The notes: generated by a model not told the origin, from the sequence alone. A DNA stretch of 34,327 nt from Acidobacteriaceae bacterium (GCA_003131315.1 PKUV01000066.1:1-34327); one strand, 5' to 3'. Positions 1 through 9,025 are shown, numbered from the stretch's first letter. A program made the numbers and translations.

Positions 1-635
1 TCTCGGCCAGTAGCTCGCGTTTAGACCCTTGCTGACCTTATTCCTACAACTCCCTTGCGGGTTTCATTGCAGGCCGATCTTGCTCGGGCTCCGGGCTCAC
101 TGCCAACCGGATAAATCAGTCCAACGCCTCGGGACTCTATCCTGCCTTCGACATTAGCTCCTGTTCTCCTCAACCAGCGCTTAGCTATAGACCCTTGCTA
201 GCCCTCTCAAACTCACCTCGCGGTGGTCTGAGTGACCTCGCTCGAGCCCCGGACGCCGCACCAACCGGAAAAACTTCAGAACGTGTCAAAGAACGATTAT
301 GGTTTTACCACTCTTGTTTTTTAGGTCAATAGAATTCATGCATCTCTAACTTCTTATTCCTCAATCGAGTGCAGCTCATGCACAGGCGGGTGACACGGAA
401 GTTGTGCAATCGCCGGCAGCGGACTCGCAAATCCCCAGCATCCATGCGGTTTCCCCCGGTTTCTCCGCGGCAGACTTCCGCTTTCGTCCGATGAGCACAT
501 AAGACTGCGACTGTGCAAAACGCCGCTTCATCCGCATGAATCCTGCTTTTTTCGCAATTCGTCCACGGTTCTCACCCAGATACTTACGTCCTGCAATCGC
601 TTTCCCTACAATTTCAATGTGAAAAGGAGTGTGCG
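1..635. other. Gene-free leader region with a degenerate duplicated segment
   Basis: No convincing coding region is visible. About 21-119 and 187-279 look like two diverged copies of one segment: both begin with TAGACCCTTGCT or a near match, and both end with a GC-rich stretch followed by CCAACCGG and an A-rich CAG end. The remainder to 620 is unremarkable. AAAAGGAG just before 636 is the ribosome binding site of the first gene. TACAAT at 607-612 could be a -10 box, but no good -35 is present at the right distance. Confidence 0.4.
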
Positions 636-1484
636 ATGACGATCTACGATCCTCCCCCCGGCCGCGGCCGAATCATCGATATGCAGGGCGGCTCCCTTGC
701 GCGTCTTTTAGGCGTGGTTTTCATCGGTCTATTGATTGTGATCTTCCTGTTCTCCGCCGTTACCCGCGTGGATTCAGGCGCGGTTGGCGTCTTGACGCTT
801 TTCGGCCGAGTTACGGGCGAGGCTCTGCCCGAAGGCATCCACCTCATCAACCCTTTCAAGACCAACCACGAGCTCTCCATCCGCACTCAGGAGATCAAGG
901 AAACGGCCAGCGTGCCCTCCAGCGAAGGCCTAGTCATGAACCTCGACACGTCGCTGATCTACCACCTCAATCCCGAGAAGGCTGCCGATGTCTTCCAGAA
1001 GATCGGGCCTAATTACGCGGAAGTCCTGATCGAGCCCAACGTGCGGGCTGCCATTCGTGAAGCGACCGCTTCGCACACGGCGAATGCCCTCTACACCGGC
1101 GAGCGTGAGATGGTGGCCAAGCAGATATTTGACCAACTCTTCAATCTTCTCGGGCAGCGCGGCTTCATCGTGGAAAGCGTCCTGCTGCGCGATATCCAGT
1201 TGCCCGCCACACTCAAAGCTTCCATCGAATCGAAGCAGCAGGCTGAGCAGGAATCGCTGGCCATGAGCTTCCGGCTGCAAAAAGAAAAGCAGGAAGCCGA
1301 GCGCAAGCGGATCGAAGCCGCGGGCGTGCGCGACTTCCAGCAAATCGTGGCGCAGGGCATCAGTTCGCAGTTGCTGGAATGGAAGGGAATCGAAGCTACG
1401 GAAAATCTGGCTAAGAGTCCGAATGCCAAGATTGTCGTGATCGGCTCCGGCAAGAACGGGCTGCCGCTGATCCTCGGACAGTAG
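636..1484 (+). CDS. SPFH/prohibitin-family membrane protein
   Basis: This 282-residue protein has a short N-terminal tail, one strongly hydrophobic helix at about residues 21-43 and then an SPFH (band 7) domain from about 45 to 210. The opening pattern VDSGAVGVLTLFGRV and the later IEPNVRAAIREATA are typical of prohibitins. A charged Glu/Gln/Lys/Arg-rich coiled coil follows at about 195-235. Family members form large ring or cage-like oligomers on membranes and are linked to membrane protein quality control; the exact role here is not shown by the sequence. The ATG at 636 is supported by AAAAGGAG eight bases upstream. The gene stands 81 bases before a secreted adenosine deaminase with no evident functional tie. 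The length fits the prohibitin family and nothing looks truncated. Confidence 0.88.
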   Translation: MTIYDPPPGRGRIIDMQGGSLARLLGVVFIGLLIVIFLFSAVTRVDSGAVGVLTLFGRVTGEALPEGIHLINPFKTNHELSIRTQEIKETASVPSSEGLVMNLDTSLIYHLNPEKAADVFQKIGPNYAEVLIEPNVRAAIREATASHTANALYTGEREMVAKQIFDQLFNLLGQRGFIVESVLLRDIQLPATLKASIESKQQAEQESLAMSFRLQKEKQEAERKRIEAAGVRDFQQIVAQGISSQLLEWKGIEATENLAKSPNAKIVVIGSGKNGLPLILGQ

Positions 1485-1565
1485 AAGCCGCGACAGCAGT
1501 AGAAGGGCAATGGCTGGCGGCGGCGAATCCTCTACAATACTCGTCTTGCGGTTGGAGGCATTTTC

Positions 1566-3116
1566 ATGCGAAGCCTGCGTCTGGCGGCAATCATTTGTTT
1601 TCTGACAGTTATTTCTTGGGCGCAAACTTCCCGGGCGCAAAGCCCTGAAGAGAAGACGGCGAAGTATCTTGAATCGGTGCGGCATCAGCCGGGGTTGCTG
1701 CTGGCATTTCTGCAGCAGATGCCCAAGGGCGGAGACCTGCATGTCCACCTGAGCGGCGCGATCTATGCGGAGAGCATGATCGACTGGGCCTCAGAGGGCG
1801 CTCTCTGCGTGGACCGCAGCACTTCGAAGCTGATTCACGCGGCGTGCGATTCTTGCGAGCCCTACAAGAATAAGCCCTCGGTGCGCTGCGCCTATCAGGA
1901 CCACGTTCTCTACACCCAGCTCGTGGACGCCTGGTCGATGCGCAACTGGCACCGCGAGGAAGAATCGGGCCACGACCATTTCTTCGCCACGTTTGAGAAG
2001 TTTGGTCCGGCGATGGAGAAGCACGTTGGCGATGCGTTGGCCGAGGTGGCGTCGCGAGCGGCGGGTGATCGTCTGCAATATGTGGAGGTGATGAATACCG
2101 CCGATGGGGCGCAGGCGGCCATTCTCGGCGACAAGATTGGATGGGACATTGGATCGGGCTTTGGATCGAACGCCGACTTCGGCAAGCTCCGCGACAAACT
2201 GCTCGCCGGCGGAATGTCGGATATTGTGGCGTCGGTTCGCGGCGCACTTGACTCCGATGAAGCCCGCAAAAAAGAAGTGCTGCATTGCGGGACGGCGCAG
2301 GCTGCTCCGGGATGCGAGGTCACGATCCATTATCTGTACCAGGTGCTGCGTGGCTTGCCCCGCGAGCAAGTTTTCGCGCAGATCGTGCTTGGCTTCGAAT
2401 TGACCAAGGCCGATGCTCGCTTCGTCGGCTTCAACCTGGTGATGCCCGAAGACTATTACGTGCCCATGCACGACTTCGATCTGCACATGCGGATCATCGA
2501 GGCCCTGCACAAGTTCTATCCGGCGACGCACGTGTCGTTGCACGCCGACGAACTGGCGATGGGACTGGTTCCTCCCGAGGGGATGCGATTTCACATTCGC
2601 GAATCGATTGAGCGCGGCGGCGCGGAACGGATTGGGCATGGTGTAGCCGTCATGAGCGAAAACGACCCGATCGGGCTGCTGCGGGAAATGGCGAAAAGGA
2701 ATGTGCTGGTCGAGATTTGCCTGACATCGAATGATGTGATCCTGGGCGTGAGCGGCGACCGCCATCCGTTGCCGGTGTACATGAAATACGGAGTGCCAGT
2801 GGCGCTCGCTACCGACGACGAGGGCGTCTCGCGCAGCGATATGACGCACGAATACCTGCGGGCGGCGGAGACGTATGGCTTGTCGTATGCCGATTTGAAG
2901 CGCATGGCGCGCGAGAGCCTGGAACACAGTTTCATTCCCGGTGATAGTCTGTGGAGCGATGGACGCGAGTTGCGCCGCGCTGCGGCGTGCGAGGACGACA
3001 ACGCGTCGGGCGATCGCGTCTCGGTAAAATGTCAGAAATTGATTGGGACGAGTGAGCGCGCACGCATGCAGTGGAAGCTGGAGCAGGCGTTTGCTGAGTT
3101 TGAGAAGAAGCTCTAG
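1566..3116 (+). CDS. Secreted adenosine deaminase (ADGF-like metal-dependent deaminase)
   Basis: The 516-residue product starts with a signal peptide (hydrophobic core about 5-19, likely cleavage near residue 24). It carries the zinc-site motifs of adenosine deaminases: H59 and H61 in DLHVHLSG, HADE at 326-329, H358 in RIGHG and D417-D418 in TDDEG. The length, signal peptide and cysteine-bearing insertion (C81, C94, C97, C108) resemble adenosine deaminase growth factor/CECR1-type enzymes more than the 330-residue cytosolic enzyme. The expected reaction is hydrolytic deamination of adenosine to inosine outside the cytoplasmic membrane. The start has GGAGG nearby (about 1553-1557). TACAAT at 1533-1538 may be a -10 box. 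The next gene on the same strand is purine nucleoside phosphorylase, which uses the inosine formed. Another nucleoside or aminopurine substrate cannot be excluded. Confidence 0.87.
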   Translation: MRSLRLAAIICFLTVISWAQTSRAQSPEEKTAKYLESVRHQPGLLLAFLQQMPKGGDLHVHLSGAIYAESMIDWASEGALCVDRSTSKLIHAACDSCEPYKNKPSVRCAYQDHVLYTQLVDAWSMRNWHREEESGHDHFFATFEKFGPAMEKHVGDALAEVASRAAGDRLQYVEVMNTADGAQAAILGDKIGWDIGSGFGSNADFGKLRDKLLAGGMSDIVASVRGALDSDEARKKEVLHCGTAQAAPGCEVTIHYLYQVLRGLPREQVFAQIVLGFELTKADARFVGFNLVMPEDYYVPMHDFDLHMRIIEALHKFYPATHVSLHADELAMGLVPPEGMRFHIRESIERGGAERIGHGVAVMSENDPIGLLREMAKRNVLVEICLTSNDVILGVSGDRHPLPVYMKYGVPVALATDDEGVSRSDMTHEYLRAAETYGLSYADLKRMARESLEHSFIPGDSLWSDGRELRRAAACEDDNASGDRVSVKCQKLIGTSERARMQWKLEQAFAEFEKKL

Positions 3117-3131
3117 TGTTGTGTTCCAGCT

Positions 3132-3211
3132 TGTCATCTTGAGCGAAGCGAAAGACCTATGCATTGGGGCGGCTTCAGATACATAGGTCCTTCGCTTCGC
3201 TCAGGATGACA
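3132..3211. repeat. Palindromic REP-like element, family A, copy 1
   Basis: Two arms (3132-3161 and 3182-3211) are near-perfect reverse complements around a 20-base spacer. The core is GAGCGAAGCGAAGGACC and its complement. The same family recurs at 27321-27400. Translation through it gives meaningless peptides such as RSFASLRMT, so reading frames that begin inside it are artefacts. It lies between the adenosine deaminase and phosphorylase genes and could act as a hairpin in the transcript. Confidence 0.85.
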
Positions 3212-3262
3212 GTGTGGGTTTATGCTGCGAACTTGCGCGACACTACAGTTACGTTCTTGCCC

Positions 3263-4111
3263 ATGACACCAGACCTGTTTACTCGCGCTGAATCCGCAGC
3301 AGCATTTGTGCTTTCGCAGACCGAACTCCGCCCGCAGATCGGGCTTGTCCTCGGCTCCGGCCTTGGATCTTTTGCCGACGACCTCACCGAAGCCGTCCGC
3401 ATTCCCTATGCCCACATCCCGACATTCCCGCGTTCGACCGCGATTGGTCACGCCGGACAGCTCGTGATTGGCAAGTCCGGCGACGTCCCCGTTGCCGTGA
3501 TGCAAGGTCGGGTGCATCTGTATGAAGGCTATTCGGCCGCTGAGGTGGCCTTTCCTACGCGCGTGCTCGGGCGCATGGGCATACGCGCTTTGATTCTCAC
3601 CAACGCCGCCGGCGGTATTAACGTCGAGTACGGACAGGGCGCGCTGGTCATCCTTTGCGATCACATCAATCTTCAAGGACAAAATCCGCTGACGGGCGCG
3701 AATGACGAGCGCTTTGGCCCGCGCTTTCCCGACATGAGTTATACCTACGCCAAGCGCTATCGCGAGATTGCGCTGGAGGAAGCGAAGAAGCTTTCGATTC
3801 CGCCGCGCGAGGGCGTCTACGCGGCGCTCGCCGGCCCGAGTTACGAAACTCCGGCAGAGATTCGATACCTGCGCGCAATCGGCGCCGATCTGGTGGGCAT
3901 GTCAACCGTCCCGGAAGCAATCGCCGCACGGCACATGGGGATGAACGTCCTGGCAATCTCATGCGTGACGAATATGGCGGCGGGAATTCTCGATCGGGCG
4001 CTCGACCACGAAGAAGTCCTCGAAGTGGGACGACGAGTGATGGGGCAGTTCATCGCACTGCTGCGGGCCGTGTTGCCGCGGATCGCAGGGGAATTGCAGA
4101 CGCGGGGCTGA
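3263..4111 (+). CDS. punA: Purine nucleoside phosphorylase, trimeric PNP family
   Basis: The 282-residue protein matches the low-molecular-mass trimeric purine nucleoside phosphorylases throughout. Visible motifs are GSGLG at 31-35 (phosphate loop), H63, R83 and H85, YEGY at 88-91, LTNAAGGIN at 112-120, GPSYETPAE at 191-199, GMSTVPE at 212-218 and the purine-site N237 in VTNMAAG. It should split inosine or guanosine with phosphate into the base and ribose 1-phosphate in the cytosol. The frame is open further upstream, to 3164, but that part lies in a palindromic repeat; the ATG at 3263 gives the family's usual length. No clear Shine-Dalgarno sequence precedes it, so the exact start is slightly uncertain. 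It follows the secreted adenosine deaminase at about 150 bases and continues the same salvage route. Confidence 0.93.
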   Translation: MTPDLFTRAESAAAFVLSQTELRPQIGLVLGSGLGSFADDLTEAVRIPYAHIPTFPRSTAIGHAGQLVIGKSGDVPVAVMQGRVHLYEGYSAAEVAFPTRVLGRMGIRALILTNAAGGINVEYGQGALVILCDHINLQGQNPLTGANDERFGPRFPDMSYTYAKRYREIALEEAKKLSIPPREGVYAALAGPSYETPAEIRYLRAIGADLVGMSTVPEAIAARHMGMNVLAISCVTNMAAGILDRALDHEEVLEVGRRVMGQFIALLRAVLPRIAGELQTRG

Positions 4112-4126
4112 AGTTTGCCTCGCAAC

Positions 4127-4155
4127 AAAAAAGAGACGCGGCAAGCCGCGTCTCT
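4127..4155 (-). terminator. Intrinsic terminator of the TonB-dependent receptor gene
   Basis: A perfect 11-bp stem (4132-4142 with 4145-4155) with a two-base loop is followed, in the minus-strand direction, by a run of about six U (4127-4132 complement). It starts 30 bases after the stop codon at 4185. Read on the plus strand it lacks a U tract, so it mainly serves the leftward gene, though the hairpin also lies 20 bases after the phosphorylase stop. Confidence 0.8.
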
Positions 4156-4184
4156 ACTCGTCTGTCGCTAACTTCAGTCAGTTC

Positions 4185-7100
4185 CTAAAAAGTCACTTTC
4201 AAACCTAGTTGAAGCACCCTTGGCCCGCCGCCGCCGAGACCGGGATTGGTTTGGGCCACGTCGGGAGTCTGGGTAAGTGCGCCTGCGTTTCCCGACGCGC
4301 TAAGGTCGATGACGTGGTTGGGCTGTGCGAAATTCGGATGGTTCAGGACGTTAAAGAACTCGGCGCGCAATTGCAGTCCTAGCCGCTCCGTCACCTGGGT
4401 GTTCTTGGTGAAAGAGAAGTCAAGATTTTTGTAGCCCGGACCATAGATGGAATTGCGTCCCAAGTTGCCGAAGGTGCCGTCAGCCGGCTGAGAAAACGCG
4501 CTCAGATTCAAGTAGCCCGTCGCCGGGCTCCAGTTATGCACAATCGGATTGACTCCCGGAACCACGTTGGGGCGCTGGTTGTAGTAGTAGCGTCCGCTGT
4601 TGTCGTAGGCAGTTACGATGGGAATCGGGCGGCCGCTTTGCAGGCTGGCAATCCAGTTTAACTGCCAACCCGAGCCGAGCTTCCCAAGGGCGTGCCACGC
4701 GGGCAGATCGTAATTGATCGCGGCCGTAAAACGCTGCCGCGTATCGAAGCTTGAAGGGCCGTGTTCCGCCTTCAGATTGCTGGGGTCCTGAGGGAAAGCG
4801 ACAGCGGGGGCGAAGTCGATGCCGTCGGAAGCGTCGTCGAGCGACTTGGACCAGTTATAACTGGCAAAGCCAGAGACGCGATGCGCGTTCTGAATTCTCA
4901 AGGTCGTCTGCAAGGCGTGGTAGGTGGATGAACTGATCGGCGTCAACAAGTCGATCGCACCAAAATTCTGGTTTGGACGGGTATCCGTCGCATCGGGTTC
5001 GTTGGCGTCGGTGAGGCGCACTAACTTGGTCCCCTTGCTGCCGACATAGCCGATTTCAACCGACGTATTGTCCGCCAGTTTCTGCTGCACGTTCAGGTTA
5101 AAGTTCTGGGTGTAGGGACTGTGAAACTTATGAGGAGTCCCAAAAATGGAATAGGGGCCGCTGGTGGCTACGGTCAGGATTGGGGCGGTCGGGTCGGGAT
5201 TTGTGCCGTTAAAGGCGGTCGGGTCGAAGTTCATGGGCAGTACAGGCTTCGGCCCTATCGGATTGGTGACTACTCCGGCGGAATTGGTGAAATTTGCGAT
5301 GAGAAGATCCTGGGGCACGTAGTCGTAAAAAATGCCGTAGCCGCCGCGGACCACGGTGTTCTTGAGAACATTCCAGGCGAAACCCACGCGCGGACCGAAG
5401 TCGCGCAGATCTTTCTGGTAGAGGCCATTCAACCTATGCGTGCCTACCATGGCCAAGGTTCCATCGGGCGCCAGGTTTGAGAGGAGATTGTTCTTCTCGC
5501 TCAGCGGGCCGAAATACTCCCAACGCAAGCCCACATTCAAAGTGAAGGTCGGCGCGAGACGGTAGTCGTCCTGGGCGAAGAAGCTGAGACCTTTGTTGTA
5601 AGTGGTGCGCTGGGTGTTGCCGGTATCGACCCCGACATAATAGCAATAGCAATTGTCCTGCGCGCCGCCGGTATAGAAGTTCGCTAGAGCATCAACAACG
5701 GGATCGTATTGTGGGTTAGGGGTGCCGTCGATCAGACAGGGTACGCCCAAGCAATTTCCCGCCGTGAACTGATAAATGCCGCGCTCCAGGTTGTCATTGA
5801 AGTTACTGATGGCTGCGCGGCGGAACTCTCCGCCGAACTTGATCGTGTGCTTACCTCGCAACCAGGTGAAGTTATCGAGGATCTGGTAAGTCTGGCTGGT
5901 GCGTCCGCGGGGAACGCTGTAGCCGATCGCGCCCAGGTTTTCGATCCCGGTAAAATCGAACTCCGGAAGCCCCAGCTTGCCCGTGCCGAAGTTGAGGCCG
6001 TTTGCCACGGGATCCCAGTTTGCGTTCACCGAACTGAACGAAGTGCGATAGCGGCTGTAGCCGAAGCGAACCTCGTTGATTTTCGAGGAGGAAAGAGTGG
6101 AGAGCCAACTAAACGAGAGTATCTGCACGCGGGTTGGCGAGGTCTGCGCGAAAGCTCCTAGACGCGATCCGGTGCCGTATCCACCAGGGGAGCCCAAAGG
6201 AAACTGCTGATAATTCCGCGAGAAGGCGTAACGGCCAGTGAGAAGCTCTCGATTGGAGATGTTGTGATCGACCTTCAGGATCAGGTTGTCGCCGCTGTTC
6301 TTGTCACTCACCGAACTGGCTATGGTATTCGTGTCGCTCTGCGGATAGAAAGCCATGATGGCATCGAGGCCGGGGTTGATCACGCCGCCGTTGAGGGCCT
6401 GTGCGATCGAACGCGCCTGGGAGATTTGGTATTTGGTGGGAACGTACAGCAGAAAGTCCGAGCCGACGCGCTCGCGCTCTCCTTCGTAAGCGCCAAAGAA
6501 AAAGGTCTTGTCCTTGACGATCGGCCCGCCGAGGGCAACGCCGAAGTTATTGTTCTGGAACACCGATTTTCGCGATTCGGTATTGAAGTAGTTGCGCGCG
6601 TCCAGGCCGCTGTTCCTGAGGAACTCGAAGGCGGAGCCATGCAGTTTGTTGGTTCCGGAACGGGTGATGATGTTTACCACCGAACCGCTGTTCCTGCCGT
6701 ATTCGGCGCCGAACTGCGACTCCAAGTTGAATTCCTCGATGGCTTCAACCGGCAGCAGCGCGGCGGGGGCGCCGCCGATACCGGCCTGGTTCAGGGCTGA
6801 GTTGTTGAAGTAGGGATCGTTGTCGTCGGTTCCATCGAGCGTGTAGTTGTTGGAACGGTCGCGGTTGCCGTTGATGTTGAACTGGCCGAAACCTCCCTGC
6901 GTTCCCGCGACTCCTGAGGGGTCCACCGTGGTGCCGGGCGTGAGAGCCACGAGCTTTCCAAAATCGCGGCCGTTCAGCGGGAGTTCGTTCACGAGTCGCC
7001 GTTCCACAACCTGGCCGAGGACATCGCGCGTCGTTTCGATTACCGGCGCTTCTTCCGTTACCGTTAACTGCTCCTGCCGCTTCGCTACCTTGGTCAGAGC

Positions 7101-7445
7101 GAAATTCGCGGACGTGTCCATCCCGACGTTGACCTGCACATTCTGCGCGGTCGGGGAGAGTCCCGCCGATTCTGCTCTTACGGTGTATTCGCCGGCGGGC
7201 AGTTCGGCGAGCACGTAGGCTCCGTCCGGTCCGGTTGTGGCTTCGCGTTGCTGGCCGGTGCCGATATTTTTTGCGGTGACTTTTGCTCCGGCGATTACGC
7301 TGCCGCTCGGGTCGGTTACCGTGCCGCGGATGGATCCGCGAAAGCTCTGCGCCCATGCGGATGTGGCGATGAGCAACAGTGCCGCTACGCCGATTTTCAG
7401 GATCGAGATTGCCAGTTTCCGTTGACTTGTGCTGCTTCTATGCAT
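4185..7445 (-). CDS. TonB-dependent outer-membrane receptor, Oar-like, with N-terminal regulatory-like domain
   Basis: The product has 1086 residues. A signal peptide (to about residue 33, ending SAWAQ) precedes a carboxypeptidase-regulatory-like beta-sandwich (about 36-115, with the pattern GTVTDPSGSVIAGAKV), then a plug domain (about 130-240, including NELPLNGRDF) and a long beta barrel. It ends in LKVTF, with the terminal aromatic residue expected of outer-membrane barrels. Such receptors import or export large substrates across the outer membrane using TonB energy; no substrate can be named. GAGGA upstream of the ATG is a good ribosome binding site. The gene lies 67 bases downstream of the SAM hydrolase on the same strand, so the two may share a transcript that ends at the terminator at 4127-4155. 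TonB-family proteins lie at 18275-21952, but no direct link is shown. Confidence 0.93.
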   Translation of the reverse strand: MHRSSTSQRKLAISILKIGVAALLLIATSAWAQSFRGSIRGTVTDPSGSVIAGAKVTAKNIGTGQQREATTGPDGAYVLAELPAGEYTVRAESAGLSPTAQNVQVNVGMDTSANFALTKVAKRQEQLTVTEEAPVIETTRDVLGQVVERRLVNELPLNGRDFGKLVALTPGTTVDPSGVAGTQGGFGQFNINGNRDRSNNYTLDGTDDNDPYFNNSALNQAGIGGAPAALLPVEAIEEFNLESQFGAEYGRNSGSVVNIITRSGTNKLHGSAFEFLRNSGLDARNYFNTESRKSVFQNNNFGVALGGPIVKDKTFFFGAYEGERERVGSDFLLYVPTKYQISQARSIAQALNGGVINPGLDAIMAFYPQSDTNTIASSVSDKNSGDNLILKVDHNISNRELLTGRYAFSRNYQQFPLGSPGGYGTGSRLGAFAQTSPTRVQILSFSWLSTLSSSKINEVRFGYSRYRTSFSSVNANWDPVANGLNFGTGKLGLPEFDFTGIENLGAIGYSVPRGRTSQTYQILDNFTWLRGKHTIKFGGEFRRAAISNFNDNLERGIYQFTAGNCLGVPCLIDGTPNPQYDPVVDALANFYTGGAQDNCYCYYVGVDTGNTQRTTYNKGLSFFAQDDYRLAPTFTLNVGLRWEYFGPLSEKNNLLSNLAPDGTLAMVGTHRLNGLYQKDLRDFGPRVGFAWNVLKNTVVRGGYGIFYDYVPQDLLIANFTNSAGVVTNPIGPKPVLPMNFDPTAFNGTNPDPTAPILTVATSGPYSIFGTPHKFHSPYTQNFNLNVQQKLADNTSVEIGYVGSKGTKLVRLTDANEPDATDTRPNQNFGAIDLLTPISSSTYHALQTTLRIQNAHRVSGFASYNWSKSLDDASDGIDFAPAVAFPQDPSNLKAEHGPSSFDTRQRFTAAINYDLPAWHALGKLGSGWQLNWIASLQSGRPIPIVTAYDNSGRYYYNQRPNVVPGVNPIVHNWSPATGYLNLSAFSQPADGTFGNLGRNSIYGPGYKNLDFSFTKNTQVTERLGLQLRAEFFNVLNHPNFAQPNHVIDLSASGNAGALTQTPDVAQTNPGLGGGGPRVLQLGLKVTF

Positions 7446-7512
7446 GATCGGTTCCTCGGGTAAAGTCCGGTTTGAAATCGCTTTTCGTCGTGTTTCGAAT
7501 CTCGTTTCGAAC

Positions 7513-8448
7513 TCAGTGCCCCTTGCGGGGTATGAACACCGTTTGCGGCGGACTTATTTCGTACGCCGCGGCGAAGCTTGCCTGGTTGAGCGCAAAGCTG
7601 GCTCGTCCGCGCGAATCGATGAACAGCAATGGCTGTTTGAGCGGCACATCGCTGAACGTCCTGACGAACGGCATCTCGACTTCGCGTCCTGCGATAGTAA
7701 CCTTCAACTTGTCGCCGCGCTGATAGCCGAGCTTCAGAAAATCGTCGGCGCTGATGTTCGTGATCAGGTTGCCGAACGGGCCATCCAGGGCGATCACCTC
7801 TCCGGTCAGACCTTTGTCGTCCACTCTTGCAGGTTTCAGATCGAGCCGGACCAGTTCCTTGATGGCGGGTCCGGCCTGAGTCCAGTCGTCGCCGCGCGCG
7901 ATGTGAGCGCCGACGGGAGAGAAAATATCCCGGCCATGGAATGTAGAGGAAAGTTTGGCGCCGACCATCCAATCGGGGTTGGTGACCTCGCGGATGCCTT
8001 CGATGCCATCGCGGTCCTCGACCATCGTCATCAGGCCGTTGTCGGGCAGCACGAAGAATTGTCCGCGTTTCGATTTCACCACCACCGCCTTGCGCGAACT
8101 GCCCACGCCGGGATCGACCACTACCACAAACACCGTTCCGGCAGGGAAGTAGGGCGTGGCGCCGAACAGGAAACGAGCGCCGTCTCGAATGGAAAAAACG
8201 TTCACCTGATGGGTGAGATCGACAATGCGGAGGTTGGGCGCGATGCCGTACATGACGCCCTTGCAGAGAGCCACCGAATCGTCCAGGACGCCGAAATCGG
8301 TCATGAAGACGACGGTTGGCGGAGGTTGCACGGCCGATGGCTGCGCCAGAAGAGGACGCGCGGCCAGAAATAAAAAGGCGGCCGCCATGACGAACCACAA
8401 ACAGAACAATCGCGCCGATTTTCCTGCCGGAGTTAGTGTCATCCGCAT
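7513..8448 (-). CDS. SAM hydroxide adenosyltransferase (DUF62 family) with a signal peptide
   Basis: The 311-residue protein starts with a hydrophobic export signal (about 13-36, ending RPLLAQ). The rest matches the SAM hydroxide adenosyltransferase/DUF62 family, related to chlorinase and fluorinase. Visible are TDFG at 50-53, DPGVGSSRKA with D112 and R119, PDNG at 135-138, and FHGRD with H171. The Asp-Arg-His set is the family's catalytic trio for activating water. The family reaction converts S-adenosylmethionine and water to adenosine and methionine. GGAGAG lies about nine bases before the first ATG; a second ATG two codons on is possible. The gene is divergent from the PPOX gene and co-directional with the TonB receptor. 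A signal peptide is odd, because SAM is a cytoplasmic metabolite; an uncleaved membrane anchor is an alternative. Confidence 0.87.
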   Translation of the reverse strand: MRMTLTPAGKSARLFCLWFVMAAAFLFLAARPLLAQPSAVQPPPTVVFMTDFGVLDDSVALCKGVMYGIAPNLRIVDLTHQVNVFSIRDGARFLFGATPYFPAGTVFVVVVDPGVGSSRKAVVVKSKRGQFFVLPDNGLMTMVEDRDGIEGIREVTNPDWMVGAKLSSTFHGRDIFSPVGAHIARGDDWTQAGPAIKELVRLDLKPARVDDKGLTGEVIALDGPFGNLITNISADDFLKLGYQRGDKLKVTIAGREVEMPFVRTFSDVPLKQPLLFIDSRGRASFALNQASFAAAYEISPPQTVFIPRKGH

Positions 8449-8568
8449 AAAGTCGAACTCTCCGAAAAGACTACTAGTTTATTAGGGATTAAGAAAAACG
8501 CAACTGCGGTTCATGACTCAGCTACAGAAAAAGAGAAAACGATGCGCCATCATTACGCTCCCGGCATC

Positions 8569-8574
8569 TATAAT
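8569..8574 (+). promoter_or_regulatory. Candidate -10 box for the PPOX-family gene
   Basis: A perfect TATAAT lies 53 bases before the ATG at 8627. No good -35 box stands 17 bases upstream, so the call rests on the -10 match and its position in the divergent intergenic space. Confidence 0.4.
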
Positions 8575-8626
8575 CGGGGCGGCAATAGATCAGTCGGAAA
8601 TAAATCAATACAGGAGAGAGCTAGCG

Positions 8627-9025
8627 ATGTCCAACGTCATTCCTGAAAAATACGCCGACCTTTTCCAGAAGCGCGCTTTCGCCAGTCTTGGCACGCTCAT
8701 GCCCGACGGACGGCCGCAGGTCACTCCCGTGTGGTGCGACTTCGACGGCCAACACGTCATCTTCAACTCGGCGCGCGGACGTCAAAAAGATCGCAACGTG
8801 CGCCGCGATCCGCGGGTTGCGCTGGCCATTGTCGATCCCGACAATCCCTATCGCTATCTGGAGATCCGCGGCACCGTGGTTGAGATTACCGAAGACGGCG
8901 CCGCCCAACACATCGACAAGATGGCGAAGAAGTACATGGGAGTCGACAAATACCCGTACGCGCAGCCGGGAGAAGTTCGCGTGCTTTACAAGATCCGGCC
9001 TGAGCACACAACCGTGATGGGCTAG
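8627..9025 (+). CDS. PPOX-class (F420/flavin split-barrel) family protein
   Basis: The 132-residue protein has the pattern of the pyridoxamine-phosphate-oxidase-like split barrel of the PPOX-class F420-dependent type: FASLGTLMPDGRPQVTPVW near the start, then FNSARGRQKDRNVRRDPRVALAI, and YLEIRGTVVEI. Family members bind FMN or F420 and reduce or bind small ligands; which cofactor is used cannot be read here. The frame is open upstream to 8513, but CAGGAGAGAG just before 8627 marks this ATG as the start, and the resulting length is normal for the family. It is divergent from the SAM hydrolase gene and is followed by an inverted repeat (9039-9150). Confidence 0.85.
   Translation: MSNVIPEKYADLFQKRAFASLGTLMPDGRPQVTPVWCDFDGQHVIFNSARGRQKDRNVRRDPRVALAIVDPDNPYRYLEIRGTVVEITEDGAAQHIDKMAKKYMGVDKYPYAQPGEVRVLYKIRPEHTTVMG

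Noticed and set aside
1791-3164. Long open frame on the minus strand opposite the adenosine deaminase
   Set aside because: Antisense shadow; the plus strand has a signal peptide and all zinc-site motifs.
3164-3262. N-terminal extension of the purine nucleoside phosphorylase frame
   Set aside because: It is translated from a palindromic repeat (peptide RSFASLRMT) and has no family match; the ATG at 3263 gives the normal length.
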